Shown: in pieces, positions 56,131 through 64,000 of the stretch | How positions within the stretch are numbered: the first letter of the stretch is position 1 | How the letters are laid out: every line of letters starts with the position of its first letter | Source: Neospora caninum Liverpool | Lineage: Eukaryota; Apicomplexa; Conoidasida; Eucoccidiorida; Sarcocystidae | Direction: 5' to 3' | Length of the DNA: 64,000 nt | Assembly (NCBI RefSeq): GCF_000208865.1 | Contig: NC_018391.1 | Location: forward strand, 1,612,001 to 1,676,000 | Made by a program: the position numbers and the translations under genes | Notes under the pieces: model-generated | Database searches by the model: none | The model's input: only the letters and a program-made list of their open reading frames with translations | What the model was told of the DNA's origin: nothing

Positions 56131-57921
56131 TTTGATGCGGGGGAAAACAGAGGGACAAAGAGTCTCGCGACACGCAGAAGACAACAGCAACCGCGAAAAA
56201 ACGCGACGTTTGGACTGCTGGTGGGGAAGAAAGATACGACGTGGATAATTCTCTGCCTGAGAAAAAGACGGCGGGGAGAAAAATTCCTGAGAAGAGCTTC
56301 CGCTGCGCAGCGAGTGGCTATTCGGGAGAGAGGAACAAAAGGTACAACGCCCCACGAGCACAAAAGTGCAGACCGATCCTCCTCGCGTTTCCTCGCCGGT
56401 GTCCCCCTGCTGGCGGCGCGACTGACTCCAGAGAAGACGAGCGAGGTGCCGTGTGAGGTGAGGGGTTGGGGAAACACACGCGCCTTCTCACGGGAGACGG
56501 TGCCCAGAGATCGCCGAGAGACACCAAAAACCGTACTCGTTGCAAGGCTCGGGTCCGCGTTTCCTCGACTGTTTTCAAGTGTTCCTGCGTGCTTGGATCC
56601 CAGAGGGCTCTTTGAACGCGCCAACCCACGATTTTCGGAAAAAACCCCCACAGAATGCCCCACTTCCGGCATTTTCAGGGTCCCCGCAAACACGAGCAAG
56701 GGACAGAAACAACCCGACCTCAGAAGGGAAGGACCACCACCTCGCGCGGCCTCTGTGCCACAGGGTCATGCGGGAAGCTTCACCCACCCTACCTATATCC
56801 TTTTCTCCAGCTGCCCAATCGGAGTGTCCCTGCCGCGCGACTCAACAGACCGTTTCGCATTTTTTTTGGCGGCTACGCGTGTCCTCGTCACTTCCCCCAC
56901 CTGCGATCTCTCGGGGTCTGTGGAGAGCGAAAGTGAAAGCCACAAAAGAAAGGCCGCGAGAAGAGAGAAACAGGGAGCGTGGGGAGACGCGAAAAACGTT
57001 CACCTGCCTCTCCGAAACACGAGAGGGTGATCGACACACACGTCCGCCGACACCACACACCAAACTGGGAAACCAAAATGTCCCGAGTGTACCTGTGCTG
57101 CCCGCCACATGCGTAGAACCTCGTAGCTGTTGGAATGCCGTTAAGGCTGAGCCGTGGACAGGTCGCGTATACGAAGTATATGCCTGGAATGTGCAGGCCG
57201 CGAGTTCTGTCATCCGCGTTCGCTGTTGCCCACTCTCGTCTTCACTGAGACGCGGAGTCAGTGGGTCTGGGCAGCCTGGTGGCTGGGGAATGTATCGTCT
57301 GCGCTCGGTGGAGAGAGACTTGTACCGAGGCCGCCGGTGACGCTCAACTGGGGCGTTTCAACATGCAAGCAGAGATATGGGGCTGTTCAGGCGACCGTTT
57401 TTTTCTCTACACACGCAGATAAACAGGCGACAAACGAGTGTCCGCGTGGATCACCTCCCCACAACCAGTTACAGCCTGTCCACACACAAGTCTCTCGAAT
57501 GCATTCCTCCTTTCTTTCTCGCTTTCACATAACGGGTCTCACTTTCCCAGAGGTACCATTTCCCTCACTAGCGACTCTGCCTTTGTGTGCCTACGCGATA
57601 CTAGGGTGAGAGGGCGGGTAGCCAACCCTTCTCACCTGTTAAATGTGTGGACCGGATTTCTGGAAGCGACAAAGAAACGCCCAACGTGGAAAGGAATGCC
57701 GCTTTTATGTTGCAGTCGACCGGACTGTTCGCTAGAGGTCAGCGGGCGCCGTCAGGATCGCCTCGACTTTGGTTTTTCACACTTCTCGACTGAACTCACT
57801 GCGCTTTTACCAGGTACCCAAACACAAGAACTCGACACAGGGACGGAAAGATAACAGACACGCCTTTGTCCCCTTTTACATTTAGAAGCCTTACTCTCCT
57901 GAACACGAAACCATATGTATA

Positions 57922-57959
<38 letters not shown>

Positions 57960-58591
57960 TCTGTATACATCGACTCATGCCAATGTAACTGTTTTCATGT
58001 ACTGACACACACAGGCATGTAACGTATATGATAGTTATCGAGAGAATAAGGGACTCGGTTACCCGTCACGATGCTCTCGGTGAGAATCGAGGGTCACGGG
58101 AAACTGTTCTCTTCGAACATATGTGACTAAATAATCTTCCTGAATGCGCGTTGCCATCCCCGTTTGCCCTTCAGGGACGCTAGACGCAAACATTATCCGA
58201 AGAGCGAATCTGTGTCTTCTTTGACGTCCACAAGCTTGCAATTCGCATGGATCTGGTGCCTTCCCATTGGCGGGATCAAGTATCCAGGAAACGAACTACA
58301 GGAGATATTCATTCTCTTTCTGGTGCCTTGTTCCAGTTTATGCATGTCTTTTTACACACACATACACACCCGATTGTTCCCCACAGGAAAATAGCTGTTT
58401 TTTCTCTCCGAAACACTCGCAATCGAACCCACACGGGAAAGGCCCAAACAACGATCCTCGACATCGCCGCTTTCTGCCGCCAGGCACACCCTAACTCCAC
58501 CTCGAAACGCCCCGGGTGATTTCAAAAAGTGCGCTGGCAAAAAGATCTGTTTTAAAAAGTTCTCTGATCCAACTCGCTCGTGGATTTCTCG
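56131..58591. other. EF-1alpha promoter and upstream intergenic region
   Basis: 2.5 kb between the EF-1alpha start and the stop of the next minus-strand gene. Frames on both strands are long but rich in Arg, Pro and Ser with no domain. An untranslated first exon with its intron is likely just upstream of the EF-1alpha ATG, but I could not define it. A TA repeat is listed separately. Confidence 0.5.
57925..57956. repeat. (TA)n microsatellite
   Basis: About 16 TA units in the EF-1alpha upstream intergenic region. Confidence 0.95.
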
Positions 58592-58941
58592 CTACGCTTT
58601 AGAAACGACGTGCTGATACGCCTCTTCCAGTGCGTCGCTCCCGTCCTCGCTCGATGCTGACCCATTTTGACGGGAGCCGTCTTGATTTTTGTCCAAGTCC
58701 TTCACTTCCCGACGGCTCACGGCTGTCCGCATTCCTTTCGCGACAGCCCGACGGTCTCCCAACGCCTTCACGCCTCCCCAGGGATCCCGCAGTCCACTGC
58801 GCCCGCCGGTGCATGCCTCGTCGTCGACTAAATCGAAGACTTCTGAGGGAGACTGGAAAACGGGAAACACGAAAGCACTGGAACGTGGCCTCCTTAAGCT
58901 TTCCCCACCGTCCATACACAGATATGTATACATATATATAC

Positions 58942-58972
<31 letters not shown>

Positions 58973-61900
58973 ATTGTGTAGAGAGAGAGGTGCCTCGAAA
59001 AAAAGGGGAACCCGGGGAAGGAAGCGAACCAAGCAGCTTTGGCTGCTCAGCGACATCTTGGAAAAAGCACCGGTACGATTATATGTAGTTTTACATACGT
59101 GCACATATGCATGCATATATAAATATATATGGAGAGACAGGGAGGGAGAGATTCTCAAAAGCAGGGCAAAGCCATGGGGGTATTTCCCATGTGCAGAAAT
59201 GCCATGAAAACACGCAGTCGCGTTAAAATATGTGGAAAAAGAAGCGCGCTTTTTCGGGCTGTCGATTCCCCGAACTTTAGGTCTCCCTCTTCCGCTCTTC
59301 TTCGGTGTGTCTCCCTTTCCTCTCAGTCTGTGTCCAAGTGTGCCCCGCCTTTCTTCACTTCTTTCGCCTCCGTTTTTCTCTCACCTCCGATTCGGTGCTC
59401 TGGGGATGCCCCGCCTCATCGTCTCGGAGTCGGTCGTTGGGCTGCAGCCCGTTCCCTGCCGCGTCTCGTTGCCATACCCGTTTCCCTTCTTCGTCCGCTT
59501 CCGTGCCTCCCTTTCGCTCTCCGTCTAGCGACGGCCCTCCCCTAAATGTTACCCACTGTCGCGCCTCCTCACTGAAGCTCGACGCAATGCTCGCAACCAA
59601 GTAGCGAAGGTTGTGGTCCGCCAGCGCATTGTAGAGAGAACGCAAATGCACGGAATGGACTGTCCATCCTGCAGATATCCAAGGCGGAGAAAAAGGCATC
59701 AACCCTTCCACACGACGTGTATATACGCATGCGTGCATATCCGTGGCTGGCTGTGTACGTGTGTGGAGAGAGCTCGCGCGAACAGGTTAGCTATGCTTCG
59801 TGAGAGGCCTCTAAGAATCCTGAACGCCACGAGGTGTTGTCTGGACGCGCCCTTCTCCATGCGTCAAAAACCTCACGGTGTGTGCGCACAGAGGGAGGAC
59901 ACAAAAGGAGAAACGCACTCGAGGAAGAGACACAGACCAATTCTGTGTGAGAGCAACGACGCAAGGTCTTCTGCAGGGGCCGTCCGCCCCTCGCGTCAAA
60001 GCGTTTCCGAGCAAAGACCGAAAACCCGCCAAGCTCACCGAGAAGCGAAAGCTGACGTTGCCGTAACTCAGCTGTGCCGGTGGGGCAATTCGAGGGACAA
60101 AGGAGATCCTGCGAGGCATGCCGCAACACAGACCGGGAACCAAGTCGCCGCTCGCTAAGGATAGAAAACGATTCAACACAGGACCGCCACTGCGCCCGGA
60201 CATAAAAGACGTGAACCTGGAGTCGCGTGATCTTCCAACAGACGAGACAGCCATACACACAGGTACACACAGATATACACAGGTGTATACCCATGTGGAG
60301 AGAGAGACGAAGAGAGGTGCGGTTCTATGACAAAAAACGCGCAAAACAAAGGGAGGACACGCCCGCTACCACGTCTCGACACGACCTCCGGGTGTATCGG
60401 GGGAGCCGAGAGAATCGGAGTTTCCTCAAGCGCATTACCAGTTACGGTGCGTAGCATTTTTTCCTGGGCTCCCGACATCGCGGCTATCGAGATCTATCAT
60501 GCGAGCGCAGACAGCGAATGCCCCACCTGAAAGGTCAAGACGTCAATGAGGTGGCTCTCGAGCGGGAAGGCTGCACTGACGCGGTAGATGTTTGAAACGA
60601 CAAACGTGCTTTTGTGTGGGATGCGCATCTGCAGACAGGAAAGAACGGACAAGAAAAACAAAGAGGGGCTGAGCGTGGAACGAAACACGCGTAGTAGGGT
60701 CTTTTGGACGAGAAGGGAAAGACAACTCTAAACCCTTTGCACGTCGTGTGTTTGACGAAGACACACACAGCTTATCACGTTCACGTCCACGCTCCGACCC
60801 GTCAGTCACCTGCCAGTCCACGCTACGAAGTATATACACGACTGTTCATATACACATGCACACAAGTGGAGTATTTCCACAGGAATCACATGTTTTTATA
60901 GATGTCGGTGAGTGCGAATGTGCATTTGAAAAGCGTTGCGTTCGACGAGCTGCAAAGACCAGTCCGTTCGTTCTGAAGAGTCTCTCCCGTGGAGGAGCCG
61001 CGCCCGAGGCGGAGGCCTCGTGCCCGTCGAGTGGGAAAAACTGCATGCGCAGAGAACGCGCCTGCTCACCTCGATCAAGGGATCGGCGATCCATTTGTCG
61101 TAGTTGAAGTCCCGGACCCTGAGCTTTTGGTCAAGGAGGCGGAACTTTTGCGGTGACTCAAAGAAAACGTCGTATCGCGGCGTGGCGAGGACAGTCTCCA
61201 TCCAGTCCTCGAGGGCAGGAGACAGGCGAGGCGGCGGCACCGCGAACTCGCGGAGGTGTAGGCAGACTTGCTGCGCATGCAGGATTTCGTCTGGGAGGTC
61301 CCCTCGCAGGCGCCTGGAGAAAGCCAGGGAGAAGACGCGAGAGACACCACCTACCTATGCAACAGAAAAGCGGATTTTGCTGCGACCTCTTTTATGCGCC
61401 AGCGTCTCCACAAGGAACCCCGAAAAAAAATCTGTATATGAATGGGTATTGAGAGATACATATCTCTCTGCATGCATCCGCGGGTTCGTTTCAGCAAGCA
61501 TCGGGAAAAAGCCGTTCCGGATCAGCACCCTCGCGAGCGTTTGGCGACACTGCGACTTCACGCATGCAGACGCGGCCTGTGTGCGCCCGGGCGCCGCCTA
61601 CTCGACGATTTCCTCTAGGAGAGGAACGAGGAATTCTTCTTCTCCCAAGACGACTGCAGCGAACGCGAGTTTCAGGAGAGCTTGGCCTAGATCTTTTTCG
61701 CGCCTCTCCGCTTCGGCTCTCTCGGCGTCTGCTTCGCCCTCTGCATCGTCTTCGCGCTCGTCGCGCTCGCCTCCGTGACTCCCCCATGCCGAGGGGAACA
61801 ACTCGCCGCCGACGTAGCCGTCCAGGCCGTGCTGTCTCGCATACGCTTCTCGCTCGGAGACCATCTGGAGCACGGACGTTGCGGAACCGCTGTAGCGCCG

Positions 61901-64000
61901 ATGCAGAGCGTAGCGCAGCATCGCCCGCGTCCAGCTGATCTTTGCGTTCGTCTGCGTGGGAAAAAGGTGCGAGGCCGCCGCACACACACGAGACACACGA
62001 CTCCCTTTTCGATGAGCTTCTAACGCATGCATCGCGATCTGAACGGAGACACAGAGCCGGGGATCCTGCCGGGTTGGCAGTGCACAGACACACCAGGGGA
62101 CCGGTGGGGAGCCCCCTGCATGCGTGTGCATGCGCGCTCACAGCGGCTTCTCTTCAGAGGCGAACGCAGAAGTTTCGATGAACGGCCGACGAAAACGCGG
62201 CGGGCGCTGCCTCCCTGTGCGCTCCATCTCCCAGTGGGAAGGGGATCCATTTCCTCCGTGAGCACACAGGGACGCACGGGACACAGACACAAAATCCAGA
62301 AAAACGTGACACTCTCATAGAGCCACGCGGTGACCTCGGGGGACACCGAAAATCAACCCCCGAACGCCCACTGCTACGTACGCAAAGAACTCGCCTCGTG
62401 GCCGCTTTCACGGGAAAAAACAGGCATATGCAACAATTACCCATGGACACGTCTACATGCGTCGTACCCACACCAACCCACTGATATCTACATATATATC
62501 TACATATAAATCTACATATATATCTACATATATATATATATATATATATAGATATGAATATACACATCTCTGTATAGATATATACACACGTCTGCATGCA
62601 TCCATGTATCTTCATGTGCATGTATGTGTATAGCTCGCTTGTGTTTTCAGGGCTCTGCAGTGCACCTGGTGAATCGGTTGAGAGGCCTATTTGTAGCAGG
62701 GGCAACTTGTCTCTCGCTCGCTGCTGAGTCGGTTTTGTGACTTGCCTCGCTTTCACTCACCTCTGCTAAAGCCCAGACGAGGTGGCCAAAAGCCGGCAGA
62801 GAGAGAAGCTGGCCTTCGGCTGCAACGACTTGCTGAACGTCGTCCAGGATTCTGACAGACAGAAGGAAGGCAAATTCGCACACTGTCACGTGAAGGGAGA
62901 CACCCACAGGGGATAGACCGGACACACGAGAAGAAAATGTTTTCCTCGTTGAAATAAGCTCATCGATCGGAGTGACAAAACACACCACCCGAAGAAGAGA
63001 CGAGAAGAAACGGAGAAACACATTCGATGTCCACCCTTTGTCTCCTTCCTCAAAGAAGTGCCTTCCCCCGCGTATACTCCTGAACAGCAACCCCTCAGTC
63101 AAACGTACACCTCAAGATGTTCGCATACAGGAACACACCTACACATGCATATATACATATATATATATATATGAATGCGTATATGATCGTCTGTGAACGT
63201 CTACATATACACAGATCCATGCTTATGTGTGCATGTCGATGAGTTAAGACCCCACATGTATATATTTATTTTTTCTCGGAAGTCCCTCTGGTTCTCCCCA
63301 CGCGTTTCATTTAGCGTTTGGGAGTTTGTCGGTTCTGCGTGTGTGTTTCCTTTCTGCGCCTCCGCGGCGTCTCTGCTCACCGTGCCACATTTTCATCGTG
63401 GAACCCGAGTTTCGCGCACGCGTGCAGGATGACGATTCTGGACTGGGTATCTTTCTTCGCTCTTGCGCCCGTCTCCCCGGTCGCTCCCCCGAGCGCGCCG
63501 CCTTCCCCCTCCCGTCCTTCGGCGTGTCGGGCAAGCATCGCGAGCTTGTTGCTGATCGCCTTTTGGACTTTCTGTCTGCGGTGTATGTGGGTTCTGAGGA
63601 GCAGTCGGTTCGCTGAGGAGAGGGAGGCGAGGCAGCCGAAGGTTCGGAGGAACTCGCGGATCGACGAGGCTTCAATCAGGTGTCCGAGCCGCCGCATGGT
63701 CATATGGAGGAGTTGTTCGTCCGCCACGCCAAGCGCGTGGACGGCTTCGAGAAGGTCGCAGACTGCCGGGCTGTCTAGGGACCAGAAGACGCGCACCTTG
63801 TTCTTCAGCTGCTGCAGGAGGAGGGGCGTGAGGGCGGCAGGCCCTCTGCGCTCTGGAGGCAGCTTGGCGAGGATGTAGAGGAGCTGTACGCAGTCTTCTG
63901 CAAACAGTTCGGGCGTGACGTTTGCGCTCCTATCCAGGAGTTGGGGGACCACGGGGTGCGACAGGTATTCGGCTTCGGACAACCCCACGAGGATGTGAAC
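58592..64000 (-). CDS. helical-repeat protein, HPR/RAP-like candidate, 5' end outside window
   Basis: Phase-matched exons include 64000 (partial)-63381, 62851-62761, 61951-61598 or shorter, 61313-61070, 60628-60527, 60493-60439, 59668-59573 and 58842-58592 (the last may start at 58839). The first blocks are repeated amphipathic helices: VTPELFAEDCVQLLYILAKL, LDSPAVCDLLEAVHALGVAD and SLPAFGHLVWALAE. These resemble the heptatricopeptide repeats of apicomplexan mitochondrial RNA-binding (RAP/FASTK-like) proteins. Later exons contain LPDEILHAQQVCLHLREF, ALEDWMETVLATPRYDVF and VHSVHLRSLYNALADHNLRY. No RAP domain is visible at the C-terminus, which is charged and ends EEAYQHVVSKA. The junction between the exon ending about 61598 and the one starting 61313 did not resolve, so two genes remain possible. 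The family name is inference. Confidence 0.65.
58922..58973. repeat. TA-rich microsatellite, interrupted
   Basis: Interrupted TATACA/TA repeat in the last intron of the helical-repeat gene. Confidence 0.9.
62486..62551. repeat. TCTACATATA / TA compound repeat
   Basis: Four tandem copies of a 12-14 base unit containing TCTACATATA run into a pure TA stretch, within the intron between 61952 and 62760. Confidence 0.9.
63148..63173. repeat. (TA)n microsatellite
   Basis: Short TA run in the intron between 62852 and 63380 of the helical-repeat gene. Confidence 0.9.

Noticed and set aside
62461..62560. regularly spaced repeats resembling a CRISPR array
   Set aside because: These are tandem TA-rich units without unique spacers, in a eukaryotic intron.

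Overview
The window is nuclear DNA of a tissue-cyst coccidian (Apicomplexa, Sarcocystidae). I read it as Neospora caninum or a close relative of Toxoplasma gondii. The evidence is a GRA5 homologue, a dense granule protein known only from this group, which is clearly related to the T. gondii protein but well diverged from it. It lies between an EF-1alpha gene and a PKAc3-type kinase gene. As I remember the T. gondii numbering, these three are TGME49_286420, 286450 and 286470, so the order looks conserved. Other signs are GT-AG introns, long serine/arginine-rich low-complexity proteins, and TA microsatellites between genes and in introns.

Layout, left to right. At 1-10.3 kb are LSM7 (+, 3 exons), an unresolved minus-strand coding region, exosome subunit RRP43 (+, 1 exon), a secreted protein of unknown function (+, 1 exon), and a 3-exon single-membrane-span protein that looks like a mitochondrial complex IV subunit (+). 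At 10.3-25.8 kb are a long minus-strand low-complexity gene and a PIG-F (GPI anchor) homologue (-), separated by wide gene-poor stretches. At 25.8-44.0 kb are three large plus-strand genes (a DMT/SLC35F-like transporter, a GPHR/GPR89 family protein, and the PKAc3-like kinase), a small minus-strand coiled-coil gene with an apparent homopolymer frameshift, and GRA5 (+) with two AGAGACG promoter motifs. The right end, 44.8-64 kb, is denser in genes and introns: the spliceosomal protein SPF30/SMNDC1 (-, 7 exons, two Tudor-like units), FAM221A (+, 3 exons), possible enkurin-like exons on its opposite strand, EF-1alpha (-, 2 exons), and a multi-exon helical-repeat gene (-) whose 5' part runs off the window.

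The genes do not form one pathway. Most are housekeeping: mRNA splicing and decay (LSM7, SPF30), RNA turnover (RRP43), translation (EF-1alpha), GPI synthesis (PIG-F), Golgi/endosome ion balance (GPHR) and signalling (PKAc3). The lineage-specific or parasite-facing genes are GRA5, the secreted 447-residue protein and the candidate complex IV subunit. Exon boundaries below come from splice-site reading, reading-phase agreement and remembered family sequences. No search was run.
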